In this document: piece after piece, positions 34,524-46,022 of the stretch
Layout of the letters: each line of letters opens with the position of its first letter
Numbering within the stretch: position 1 is the first letter of the stretch
From: Sophora flavescens
Taxonomy: Eukaryota; Streptophyta; Magnoliopsida; Fabales; Fabaceae
Reading direction: 5' to 3'
DNA: 64,000 bases
Assembly (NCBI GenBank): GCA_030762895.1
Contig: CM061067.1
Location: 50,307,667-50,371,666, forward strand
Notes under the pieces: generated by a model
The model's input: only the letters and a program-made list of their open reading frames with translations
Databases searched by the model: none
Told to the model about the DNA's origin: nothing
Made by a program: the position numbers and the translations under genes

Positions 34524-35387
34524 TAGATGGACATAAATTAGATATTTTAAATATGCAAATATAAGAAATGTTTTTATAGGCAGGTCTTCTGTCTCGACGT
34601 ATGTAATGTATCTTTAATTGAACCATAAAAATAATAATCTTATCATAAATTCTTTAAAACACTCCCTTAAAGAACCTTAACCTCTTCAATCTGAGCTTAT
34701 TAGGGAAATGGAGATTGAGTCTTCTAGTTGAGAGAGGAGCTTGCTGGGAACATTTGATAAGGTTCAGATACGGTGTCCTAGGAACTGTTGTTGATTCTAG
34801 TAGGTGGTCAACTAGAAATTCTTCACAGTGGTGGAGAGATCTGTTAGGGATTGAACTTGAACTTCCAACTAATCCGCAATGGTTTTCAAAAGAGATTAGA
34901 AGGAAGGTTGGGAATGGTAGAGGTACATCATATTGGCATGACAATTGGTTCGGGAGGTCTCCTCTAAAAGAGGAGTTCCCTCATCTTTTCTCATTGTCGA
35001 AATAGAGTAATGATGTGATAGCTGACATGGGTTGGTGGGATGGTGATATGCGGAGGTGGGATTGGAAATGGCGAAGGGATTTCTTTGCATAGGAAGAGGA
35101 ACTATTTCAACTTTTTAGTGATACAATGGTGGGTGCACACTTAGCAAAGAGGTGGATGATATCTGGGTTTGGATGGAGGATAGTTCTAATAACTATTTGG
35201 TTAAATCGGCTTATGGTTTGTTACAGGACCAACAGCTGCCTCTACTATCTAACCCTTCCTTGGCACAGATTTTCAAAAACTTTTGGAAATGCAATGTTCC
35301 TTCTAAAGTGCTAGCTTTTTCTTGGCAGCTTTTGCTTGATAGATTGTCAAATCAAATCTTGCTCTCAGATCAGTTATTACAGGTGAC
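34524..35387 (+). pseudogene. LINE fragment copy 2, left part
   Basis: Same foreign leader (34524-34700) and LINE C-terminal region as copy 1. The first stop of copy 1 is Gln here. A TAG at 35003-35005 coincides with the TAA of copy 1, and a TGG has become TAG near 35091. Interrupted after ..CAGGTGAC by the hAT element. Confidence 0.85.
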
Positions 35388-35390
35388 CAG

Positions 35391-35480
35391 GGTTTTAAAT
35401 TGCGGTTGCGGTTGCGGTCACTGCGGTTGCGGTCATTGTGGCCGCTGCGATGCGTAATGCGGCCGCTGCGGCGTGAAACG
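35391..35480. repeat. hAT subterminal GCGG-type repeats, left end
   Basis: Repeated TTGCGGT, CTGCGG and GCGGCCGC units. The matching array is at 40613-40775. In hAT elements such arrays bind the transposase. Confidence 0.7.
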
Positions 35481-36249
35481 ATTTGAAAAATTCACAAATT
35501 GAAAATAAATCAATTTTTTTTGTAATTCTTTATATATCTTTTATTAATGATGTTGCACAAATTTCTATTCATTTTTAATACATTGTATTATGTTTATGAA
35601 TAATTTAAACTTAATTTAGTGAAAATAAATTATAAATAAAACTTTTAAGCATATATAAGTACAAAATTACAAAGAAGTAAGAAGGTCAGAAACTTAATAG
35701 TGCATAAATATATATGAATCACAAATAAAAAGATATTAATGTCACATATAGGAATACATACACCCAGCTGCAATTGTGATTCTAAAATAACGTCACATTG
35801 TCACCACTTAGAGATACGTCTTCACTACAAAAAAAAAAAGAAGAAGATAAAAAGTAAATAAATTAATAAATTTAAAATAATAATAATAATAATAATTAAC
35901 AAATATATGAATCAAAGATAATAAAAATTGAACTTACATGATAATTGCTACCACATGGTGGAATGACGTGGTGGTTCATAACCTCTATTCTCACTTTGGC
36001 TATCATCTTGTGTAGCTCCTTGTCCAAAGGCATAATCAAAAAAACCACCACTTGATTGTTGATGATAAGGATCTTGATAATTCATTGATGGTTGGTAGTA
36101 TGAGGGAGCTTGATCACTTGCGTATGTGTTATATGTGTTGAAATAAGGATATTGATAATAAGGTGGATGAGGTTGTTGACTACTCTGAGAAGAATCGTCA
36201 ATACCAAAGTCACTAAAACTTTGTGCAATACTAGAAGAGGAAGAATCTT

Positions 36250-38961
36250 CAAGTGGAAAATTGTTTTCTTTTTCCTCTCCTCGAATGTGATCCACCTCTG
36301 CTGCTCTCGGGTAATGAACTACCAGAAGGAGCCATATCAGTCAAGCTCCTATAACGCCTATTATATGGTGAATCTTGAGATGGATCATTTTGAAATTGCC
36401 CATCATCATCACCATCACCATCACCATCATCATCACCGCCACCTTCTTCAGCTTCTACATCACCACCCCCATCACCACTATTATTACTTGGTGGACTTAA
36501 ACCACCACCATCTTCATTAGAATCATCATTATCATCAACAACTTCCACATCTTCATCATCTGTATCCGCTAGAGGCAACCATTCTGCATTTTGTACTCCA
36601 TCTAATAGTGGATCTTCTCTCTCTTCAATCCATGGAGATAATTCATCTTCTTGAAATATATAATCAAGATTGATAGGATTAAAACTTGCTTCAATTTCAT
36701 CTTGACTTTTTCTCATTTGATGCCTCATTTTCAATTTCATATTGTAGTGCGTGAAGACAAGCTTTTGCAACTTTTTATACCCCAATCTATTCCTTGTCTT
36801 TGTGTGGATATAACTAAATGTGCTCTAATTTCTCTCACAATTTGTGGCTGAAGTTGTTTGGCTAAGAACTTTTAAAGCCACACGTTTAAGCTCAGGAGCA
36901 CATACACCAAAAAAGGACCACCATTCAGCTTTTTAAAGGAGCAACAAAAGGTAAACAAATTATTAGTTATTATATTAAAAAATAAAGTTAAAGTTCATTG
37001 ATTTATAAAAAAATATTATTTTACCTGGATTCATCTTAGACCAAGCTGCTTGAGCTTGAGGAGTACCAAATGTTTCAACCTTATCTCTAAAAAGTACTAA
37101 CTGTGAAATATAACATAATATATCAATATATCTGAAGATGACTCTATTTGTTCCTTCAAACGTTTCTTTATAGACATCATCCCCATGTTCAACTCCGTAT
37201 TGAAATTGCGGATTAAGAAAATAACCTAAAAAAGGATAACATATTATTATGGATGAAAGTATAAATATAAAATTACATGATAAAAATAAATTTATAAATT
37301 ATATCAACATACCGGCAGAATGAAGATCGGAATGCATGTAACTCCATCGCTTGTCTATTAAATCATTATATCTGGAATGATAACGAGAATTTTGTCTAAT
37401 TGCTTGTTTAGCTCTATCAACGGCTTCATATATGAAACCCATGGTTGGTTTCTCGTCACCATCAACAAGTCTCAAAACTTTTACTAAAGGCTCAAACACC
37501 TTCAATATGTCTTGGGACTTACTCCAGAATTCACTGTCATTAACAATTGTTCTTGCTTCATATGACGGTCCATTTTTCGCTTTACCAAATTTAGATCGCC
37601 TAAACTCTTCGGAGTTGAACATGTTTCTCAGACCTTGCTTTTGTTGTACAATTGCTTGAAGTTGTAGGAACTGCGTTGCAAATCGGGTAACACCAGGACG
37701 GACAATTTCTCTACCTCCAATATATTTTTTCATGAGATCGACTGTCCATATATGGTTATAGAGAAATTTTGTCACAGTCTTTGCATCAGTTAATAACTTC
37801 TGTACATTTTTCTTTTTTCCTATATCCTCCAAGCAAAGATCTAAACAATGAGCCGCACAAGCAGACCAATACAAATGAGGCCGCTTCTCCATCGGTCCGA
37901 CCACCGCTTTCAGTGCTGCTTCATTATCTGTAACAACTTGAACAACAAACTCTTCCCCCCACTTCTTCAACAACTTTATCTAATAACTGAAAGTAGTAAT
38001 CTGTGTTTCTACTAATAACATCAGAAGCATCAATAGATTTCAAGAAAATTGTCCCCTTACTACTATACACCAAAAAATTCATAATATGAGTATGGTTGAT
38101 ACCGTCCGTCCAACCATCACACATTATTGTCACCCCTTTTTCTTTCCATGTACCTCTCAATACATTCAACCACTTCTTCATTTCCCTGTATTCATTCTCT
38201 AAATATACATCTGAGATTTCATAAGGGGTTGGACATTTAACCCCTTTACCTACCTCAGCAGTTGTAACAATCAAATTATGCAACCAAGGAGAGTTAGCTA
38301 TATTCATAGGTAAGCGTTCATAAATAAAAAACTTGCTTACTGCCTCTCCTAGCTTCCTCCTCAATGTCTTCATGATACCCTTACTGATTTTTGGTTGCTT
38401 CATGCTTTTGCTCCTCATAAGATCAATATTTGTAGATCTCAACTCTAGAGTGATATCTTCAGGCCTTTCACCCCCACCAACACTCGCATGAGAGCTTCCA
38501 CATTGTTCATATATATTTCCACGCCCTCCTGTTTGTTGTCTAAATTGTTGCCTGTCTTCCCATTCGCGATGTGATCTAAGGCTTTCCTGTGTAGCAAACC
38601 TCATTCGTTCATCAATAAGGTGATCCACATCTTCAGCTTCATCTTCATCTTCTCCACTCAGGCGTGCTTCAAATTCTTCTTTTCTTTTTTTGGAGTAATT
38701 TTTCTTTGCTTTTCCTTCAAGAAGAAGCTTCATCATACCTTCTCTAGCCAATTTGCTCACTCTAGCACAGCCAGACACTTGTCCTTTCATATGTGCTATA
38801 TGTTGTTTCAATCTTGTAATGCCACTTCTTACTATCTTGTGACAAAGTTTGCATTCGATATTGTTACGACTTCCGGCTACTGGGTTTCCAAAATGCCATC
38901 CAATGTCATCACTCGGAGCACCATCTAATCTCTGTGTAGGAAATTCTTCTCTTTGAGGCAT
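36250..38961 (-). pseudogene. hAT transposase (BED finger, DUF659, dimerisation domain)
   Basis: Starts at ATG 38961 (MPQREEFPTQ) after an acceptor-like GAACAG in the leader. Order: BED-type zinc finger (CKLCHKIVRSGITRLKQHI), acidic linker, DUF659 (VTIMCDGWTDG, SSKGTIFLKSIDAS), catalytic region, C-terminal dimerisation domain (WWSFFGVCAPELKRVALKVL). Exons: 38961-37313, 37225-37025, 36928-36250, all GT-AG. Lesions: an extra G in a G6 run (plus 37955-37960) shifts the frame, a TAG at 36825-36827 replaces the Trp of CERNWS, and the C-terminus seems frame-shifted near 36290, since a good coding frame (35948-36295, Tyr/Gln/Pro-rich) continues beyond. Acts on its element's ends in the nucleus. Confidence 0.9.
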
Positions 38962-40612
38962 TGTGTAAATTTTATACAACCTGTTCAATATTTATAAATA
39001 AACATCAATCAATAATTCAACCAAACTTACAACTTTAATCTAAACTAGCCTTCAAAAAGAAAACTTTTATATAAACTAGTAATTAGCAAAACACAGATAA
39101 TCTAATTAATAATTACAGTAAATTATTTTATACAACAAATCAATTATTAGCATATAATTTGAACAATAAATACTAGCTAAACATATACTAAATCAGTAAT
39201 TACATTAATATATCAATATATATTTTATTTCTCTCTCAAATTTTTCCTATATTATTCACAAATCTTAAATAATTTCCCACCTAAAATTTTTAATTAAAAA
39301 AAATTCCCTCCCAAAAAATTCCCCCCACCCAATTCAGTCCTCCCACCCAACCCAACCCACACACACGGCACACACAGTGGATAAGATTGGTTCACTGAAT
39401 TCTTCTTATCCTCTCTCTCTGAGTCTCGTCAGTCACTACTCACTCAATCATCCACTCGTCCCTCACCTCACGCGGTCACGCCTCACGGTTCCTCAATCCT
39501 CACCATTTCTTCCTCCTCACCATTTCTTCCCCACCATTTCTTCCCCTGTCCCTCACCTCACGCCTCACGGTCCTCAGTTCCTCACCATTTCTTCCCCTGT
39601 CCCTCACCTCACGCCTCACGGAGTCACGGTCCTCACCATTTCTTCCCCTGTCCCCCTTCGGTCTTCCTCGGTTCCTCCCCTGTCCCTCTGACTCTCTGAG
39701 TCTCTGATGAGTGATGACCCTCTCTCGTCCCTCACGGTCTCAGTCTCTCAGACTCTCGCTCACTCTCAGAGTCTCTCACGTCTCACCTCTTCTTCTTCCC
39801 TTCCTCTGTTTCTTTTTTTTCTTCTTTTTTCTGCAACCCTACCTAGCTGCATGGATCTGCAACCCTCCTCTGTTTCTCGTCCCTCACCACGGCACTCACC
39901 AGTCACCACTCACCATTCACCCCTCTTCGGTTACCCTCCCTCCTCCTCCGTCACTCGTCCGGCGCCGCGGCTACCCATCGGCCAAAACCCAGATCGCGGC
40001 CACCCTCGGCCCCTCCCCCCTCTATCAGGCTCAGCCTCCCCTCTCTCTCTTAGTCTCAGGCTCCTCCTCACGACCCACGGTTTCGGGCCTCCACCTCACG
40101 GCCCTCCTCAGTCACGGACTCACGGTCACGGTCTCAAGGACTCACCCACTGAACCCCACACCCGGAGGACGACGGCAGAGCAAAGGAGGAAATGAAGATC
40201 TTACCTGAGCAGATGAGCAGATGTAGATCCACTGCAGGAGTGTGAGACTGAGGAATGATCGAAGAGGTTATACACTTATACGAGTGAAGTGAAGCAGATG
40301 AAAGAATGAGACAGAGTCTGAGTGAAGTGAAGTGAACCAGAAGCATAAAGCAAAAGGAGATAAAGGCAAAAGCATTTGATCTGAAAAGAAGCAGGTTAGG
40401 AGAATATAATCTGTACAAATATATTTTGAATTGATTTTGTTTGATTCTGATTCTGAGAATTTGGTTCCATTGAACAAACTGTTTTGGCCTTTTTCGTTTT
40501 GGCTCTGTTTGCTTTTGGCTCTGTTTTTCCTTTTGGCTCTGCTCTGTTTGCTTTTGGCTCTGTTTTTCTTTTTGGCTCTGCTCTGTTTACTTTTGGCTCT
40601 GTTTGGAACCCC
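38962..40612. other. hAT 5' leader with tandem repeats
   Basis: No gene. AT-rich part, then a CT-rich tract at about 39400-39800 with repeated CTCACCTCACGCCTCACGG and CACCATTTCTTCCCCTGTCC units, and a TTTTGGCTCTG repeat at 40480-40605. Long Ser/Pro- or Leu/Phe-rich frames here are translation of these tracts, not genes. Confidence 0.65.
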
Positions 40613-40788
40613 ATTGCGGCTGATGCGGCCGTTACGGCGTTACGTTGCGGCCGTTACGTCGTTACGTTGCAGCCGTAACGGGTGATATGGATTCCCACCG
40701 CAATTGCGGCTCGATGCCGTTGCGGTGCGGTCCGCAACCGCAATATTGCGGCCGCATTAGCGGTTGCGGACCTCATTTTGAAACCCTG
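40613..40788. repeat. hAT subterminal GC-rich repeats and right terminal repeat
   Basis: Units such as TGCGGCCGTTACG occur in tandem, then ..CCGCAACCGC..GCGGCCGC, ending CATTTTGAAACCCTG. Confidence 0.75.
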
Positions 40789-40796
40789 CAGGTGAC

Positions 40797-41459
40797 AACC
40801 AAACTGCTTGTGTTCTTTGTGGAATCCAAGAGGAATCGGCAAAACACCTTTTCATTGATTGCCCCTTCATGGGTCAAGTGTGGTTACAGATCTATAGGTG
40901 GATTGGCTCTCATGTTAGTATGTCAGGTGATATGGCTCAACATTAAATCACTCACAGAGATCTTTTTAGAGTCAAAAAAGAGAGAAAATGTTGGCAAATC
41001 ATTTGGCATGCAACGGTGTGGTCGGTATGGCTACTCAGAAATGAAGTCATCTTTAATAGTGGAAAGGTGGAATTATTGGTAACAATCGACTTGGTCAAAT
41101 CGCGGTCCTGGTTCTGGTTCTTGGCAGCTAACATGTCTAGAGGTTATAACTTGTCGGATTGGCACCTTTGCCCTCTTGGATGTATGTCTTAACTTGGAGT
41201 TCTTAGAAGATCCTAGTGATAAGGATTCGCTTGAAAGTCTGCTCAGAATTTGGTGACTAAAGTCTGGCCTATGGTTTTTTTGTCTTGGTGTTCTTTGGCC
41301 CTTACCTACTAAGTAACTGTCTATTTTGATCTCACTATGCTGTTCTAGTGTGAGTTGGTGAGCCTATGTGTGCTTGAGTGGCAAACAATGAGGGAGTGAC
41401 TTTTGAGCCTCTGAAAAAATGGTTTTTGTGAGGAGTGATCAGCAACACAAATTGCAGAG
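40797..41459 (+). pseudogene. LINE fragment copy 2, right part
   Basis: Continues LINE copy 2 after the hAT insertion (CVLCGIQEESAKHLFIDCPF). It breaks off at ..CAAATTGCAGAGA, where copy 1 continues into a (GA)n run. 41460-41573 holds nothing recognisable. Confidence 0.85.
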
Positions 41460-42482
41460 ACTTTCTGAAACCGGGCCAACCTTGAGGTCATGCTACACTA
41501 CAGTGAAGAACAAATTCACTTAAATAAAAATAAAAACTTATTGACCTTTTACATAAAATGACAGGTTTTAGACAAAACTGGGTTCCTTTTAGAAACTATT
41601 TACCAGTTTAGAGTTTTTCTGAAACTATTTACCAATGGGGGGTCGTTTTGGACACGTGTCATATTTTATTATTTTTCAATCTAACGGGTCAAAGGCGCCA
41701 CTGCAGATGACACCTTCCCCTGCAGTGGTACCTCCCCCTGCAGTGTATCACGTGGCACTGCAGGGGGCCTGATGCGTGATTTTTAGAATATAAAGGCAAG
41801 TGCACCTCGTCGCAATCAAGTAATACGGTGGTGAGACCGGTTATCGTATCCACAGGGATTGGTTGTCAATTACCAATTCACAAACTTAATAACTATCTAG
41901 ACTAAACTATGGTATGAGATATCAAAACAGAAAACAAAGCAATACAATATTTTAGGTGCATTGAGCCTAAAACCCCAAATTAAACCCTAATGTCTTAGGT
42001 GGATTAATCTGAGATTTTGCATTAAGTCAAGACTTATAAGATTGCAAGCAGCCAACACCTATGTCTAGATTCTTGGACTACTTGGCATATGATTCATGAG
42101 CATGCCTTAACACCAACCTTTCAGTTATCTATCAAAGCAACATATCATTCCTATGGGTAGCTAAGCCAAGGAAAGCATTAAACACAGAATCACATACTCA
42201 TAAAGAAATATAAACTTGTATTGAAATCAAATCAATTAACAATCAAGTTTAGAAAAGCTACATCTAAACCCAACAATGGGGGAATTAGCTATACATGAAT
42301 ATGTCTACAAAAGGGAAAGAGAGAAGAGAGAAAGAAAACTTCATGACGAATCCTTCAATCTCCTTCCAATCCAAGAGCAGAGAGATGTCATCTTTAAGGT
42401 CCCAGCCTTCCCCCAGCCATCAGCCCTCTTTAGGGTTTCCAAGCCTCTGCAAAAAGTCCCATTTTTCTGTCTGTTGTGCTGT

Positions 42483-42490
42483 TATTTATA
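42483..42490 (-). promoter_or_regulatory. TATA box of element C LTR
   Basis: TATAAATA on the minus strand, copied at 46909-46916. The palindrome cluster lies immediately upstream in transcription direction. Confidence 0.6.
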
Positions 42491-42495
42491 GATCC

Positions 42496-42780
42496 GTCGC
42501 GCGTCACGGCCGTGACGCTTTCTGTTTCTGGAACTTCTGGCATTTTAAGTCTCTCGCGTGGCGAGACCTTGCTCGCGTCGCGAGCCTCCATTTCATGGCC
42601 GTGATCTCCATCACGGCCAAGCCGTGATGGTCTCTGACTTATGGTGGTTTTGGGTCACGGTCGTGATGTACATCACGGCTAGGCCGTGACAGACTCTGTT
42701 TTCAGCCTTTCTGCCTTTTCAGTTTTACCCGATCATGGCCATGATGGGCATCACGGCTAAGCCGTGATGGGCTCTGTTTA
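42496..42780. promoter_or_regulatory. palindrome cluster in LTR of element C
   Basis: Repeated CATCACGGCCAAGCCGTGATG-like palindromes, plus CTCGCGTGGCGAG and CTCGCGTCGCGAG. The other LTR has the cluster at about 46920-47235 with extra units. Same two motif types and same place as in element B. Confidence 0.6.
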
Positions 42781-42994
42781 GCTCATTTCCTTCACTTTTA
42801 AGGCTCTAATTCATCCAAGCTTCATCATGGCCAAACCTAGGGCATTTAATCATGAATTCCTGCAAAACAACACCACAACACCACCTTATCCGTTCCAAAG
42901 GAAAAACTATACAAAATCAACACTAAATTGGCCTAACTATATGCAAATGCATGCAGAAATGTACATGAAAAATGAGGTGAAATCACACTCATCA

Positions 42995-44573
42995 AATTAC
43001 CCCAAGCTTAAGACTTTGCTTGTCCTCAAGCAATCACTAAGGCCAGAAGATGAAAATAATCAGAGCAATGATAGTGAACTAAGAACCCGAGTAAAATTAT
43101 CCAAGTAACAGGCATTCAATTATTTCAGCAAGAGACAATCAATTCAAGTCCAATTAGGGGCTTAAGTTTCCTAGACTCACATTCTCACTGATTCGGGCAC
43201 TCTTGCTCACTTGAAGCTCACCCCAAGCTTGTTTATTTGCTTGGCTCTCTTTCTTGCCTCACTCACTCAAGTGTTCAAGTATATATAACAACTCGCTCCA
43301 TTTTCCTCAAGGAATGATTCCTACCATATGCTTGACTATCAACCAAATCTCCACTTTATTTATGAAAACACTTAAGAATCAAGAGGTCTTTCACTTGGTT
43401 GTAACGTGGCCATGGGATTAATCTTTAGGTGGGGATAACAAGAAAAGGACATTTCAAAAGGCTACATAAACATCAAGCTTTGCAAACATGACCTTCTAAA
43501 ATACCTTCTTGGGTTTTCAATTCACTTTCCACCTTTCTTTGCTTTCTTTTTCTTTTTATTTTTCACTTTTCTTTCTATCATCCCCTTCTCTATTTATTTT
43601 CCTTTTTTTTTTTTTGATTTGGAGAAGGGAGGACTTTTCAACTCAAAAGAATTATTTTTTTCTGATTCTTATCCCAAACTTTCAACTACCTTTTTCACCC
43701 TTTTTGTAATACTTTAGAAGGTCCCTTATCAAGTATATGTATCAAAATTTTTCAGGGTACCAAGAAAAGCGTTTTATTCATTCAGGCTCAAAATTGGGCA
43801 ACTAAGGGGTAGCATTTCATCATTCAAAACTCAGAAGGCCAGAAAAATACCTATTGCCTCAATCATTTTCAAAAATGTTTTCAAAAAATATTCAAGCTTC
43901 AAAATGGTTTCAAGTCAAGTTCTAGAGAAATTCATCCAAGAGGAGCAACACTCAACACAAAGAACGGGGGCAGATTTAGTGAGTACCCCCTAATGGCTCA
44001 AAAGCTCACATTTATCAGTTCAAGAACCAGTGAGAAACACAAGTCTAAAGAAACATATGCTAATCATCAACTATCCACGACCATCTCAAGAATATTTAAT
44101 TTGAAGCCATATCACAAGAATAGAAAATCAGGGTTCAAAAATTCACTATCACAGAAAAATTGGCACTTAGCTCTCACAATCATAAGCTCAATCTAAGCAG
44201 GGGTAACCGAATCATGCGATCATGCAAACTTAAGCCTATATGAATGCAATATTTACAATGCAAGCAAAAAGATTACCCCTACCCCAAGCTTAAAGATTTA
44301 CATTGTCCCCAATGTAAACAATCAAGTTGGAGAGAGGAGAAGAAAAATAAAATAAAGCAAAAAATTGGAACGGCTTACCGAGGCAGTAGCGGGTGCTGAC
44401 TTTGCTTTTCTGGCTTTGTTTCTCCCTGCTCTTCTCCTTGTCTTCTTGCTCTCCCTTCCTTCTTTATTACCCTGCAAACACTTGGCAATTGACAATTTAT
44501 TATTTTCCTCTTGAGCTTCTCAAATTATTCAAGAGGTTGAAAATCAAAAACAAAAACTAACTAAAGAGAAGGG
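42995..44573 (-). other. non-coding spacer and polypurine tract of element C
   Basis: No gene. On the minus strand the tract AAGCTTGGGGTAATT lies directly before the 3' LTR, preceded by GCTTGAGGACAAGCAAAG. Confidence 0.7.
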
Positions 44574-45824
44574 TTAAGAAAAGTTGGGTTGCCTCCCAAT
44601 AAGCGCTTCTTTAACGTCACTAGCTTGACTTATTAAGAAGCATCCACCTGGATCCCATAACCTGTGGTATAAGGACCAAGGGATGTTAACCATGTGAGAT
44701 CCTTCACCTGGATCCCACGGTTTGCAGCAAAAATGTGGAAGTGAGCGCTCGAAATTCATGCTGACTTCTTCAAATGGGAAGCGCTTTTCAATTCCTCTCG
44801 GGTCAAAGATGACCCCTTTATCAACAAAATCTTCCCAATAGAAATGGGGTTCAACCTCTTGGACTGACCATGGTGCCTGCATTTTTAAAGATTCAAAATC
44901 TGGTTTCTCAGGCAGAGGCATGAACTCCATTGTTGACTGCTTTAAAATGTGAGGTGGCAAACAATTCGAGAGGATCATTGGTGCTGTTCTGGCTTCTGTA
45001 CAATCTTCACTCTCAGCATTGCCAGATCCATCACCTTCCAAATATGCAGAAATCTCCGCACAAACCACACAAGTGTTTTTTCCATCACATTCATCACATG
45101 CATAGGAAACAATAGCATCATCTAATTCCAAAAGTTCTTCATCATCCCCAAGCATGATGAAATAGATGTCCTCCAAATGCCTCTTCCTTTCAGGCTCTTT
45201 AGTCAAGGGTTCAATGGGGAATGGTGCAACTATGTTCTCCAAAACAGGGGCTTCACTTCTTGACTCGGTTGCTCCCACTTCTTCTTCTTCCTCCTCATCC
45301 ATCATTGCATCATCTTCATCATCATCCATCAAGTTCCCATTTGGCATTTCGGATAGTTGGTTAGAGAGTTCCTCAATACGTACCCCGAGACTTCAAATGG
45401 TATCTTCTTGGTTTTCTAAAATTTCCATTGTTGTTACCATGAAGCTCTCCAAAATATCCTCTAGGTGAGACCGACTATCCGGAATAGGTTGCTCGGAATT
45501 GACTACGAATTCAGATTTGAAGTTCTCCCAAGCAACTTCCAATGGTGATGGTTGTGCTTCATATGTAGGTGTGGAAAATTCCCAATGTTCCTCTTCATCA
45601 ATCCAAGTATTGTTTGGAGGGTTCCCCCACCATGGAGTGTAAGTGTTGGGATATTGATTTCCCCATTCAGAACAACCTACCATTGGTGGAGGAGAGATTT
45701 GTGCCCTTGACAGCTCATCACTCACTTGTTGGATGTTTATGGCCAACTGCAGCATATCTACCCGCAGCTGCAGTTCAGATATCTCCATTTCTGCATCAGA
45801 TGGCTGATAATAATTATAGTCCAT
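44574..45824 (-). pseudogene. orphan ORF of element C, WDPG-motif protein
   Basis: ATG at 45824; open to 44574 (416 codons) except one TGA at 45393-45395. N-terminal part has heptad-like leucines (SELQLRVDMLQLAINIQQV), the middle is acidic (DDDEDDAMMDEEEEEE). It then matches the element B ORF in order: ELDDAIVSYACDECDG, NTCVVCAEI, FMPLPEKPDFESL, WSVQEVEPHFYWEDFVDKG, VIFDPRG, CCKPWDPGE, LYHRLWDPGG. No zinc knuckle, protease or polymerase motif. Function unknown; a nucleic-acid-packaging role in place of Gag would be one hypothesis. Confidence 0.65.
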
Positions 45825-45998
45825 GATCCTGCCAAATCAATTTTCACCTCACAGACACTTAAGCCCAAGATTAAGAAACACTAAATCAAATATATACAAA
45901 ACTAACAAAAGAAAGAGATCAATTATATACAGAAAAATAAAATAAAAAATGTCTAAACTAGTTGTCTCATTTGTTACTAATGATATTGACAAAGCCAA

Positions 45999-46016
45999 TC
46001 CCCGGCAACGGCGCCA
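45999..46016 (-). other. primer binding site, tRNA-Asp
   Basis: TGGCGCCGTTGCCGGGGA on the minus strand, a full 18-base complement of the plant tRNA-Asp 3' end, 6 bases from the LTR end. Confidence 0.9.
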
Positions 46017-46022
46017 AAAACT

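Larger units (their letters stand above)
35388..40788 (-). mobile_element. hAT transposon, complete ends, 5401 bases
   Basis: 8-base target duplication CAGGTGAC (35380-35387, 40789-40796) inside LINE copy 2. Terminal inverted repeats CAGGGTTTTAAATTGCGG and CAGGGTTTCAAAATGAGG. GC-rich subterminal repeats lie at both ends. The transposase is on the minus strand and carries several lesions. Structurally complete, so it could in principle respond to transposase from elsewhere. Confidence 0.95.
41770..42994 (-). repeat. 3' LTR of element C
   Basis: 1225 bases. Compared with the 5' LTR it lacks about 180 bases between ATATTTT and AGGTGCATTG, and has one fewer palindrome unit. Confidence 0.92.

Noticed and set aside
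34203..34626. Overlapping frames with long Ile-Tyr repeats
   Set aside because: They are translations of the (AT)n microsatellite. The same holds at 59827-60137 and 63678-63947.
36110..36520. Plus-strand His-rich frame
   Set aside because: It is antisense to the acidic, Asp-rich C-terminus of the hAT transposase.
39377..40208. Long Ser/Pro-rich plus-strand frames
   Set aside because: They read through CT-rich tandem repeats in the hAT leader and show no domain.
40470..40610. CRISPR-like array of TTTTGGCTCTG units
   Set aside because: Units are adjacent and irregular, with no spacers, in a plant transposon leader.
43509..43709. Phe/Ser-rich frame in element C
   Set aside because: Translation of a T-rich stretch in the non-coding spacer, antisense to the element.
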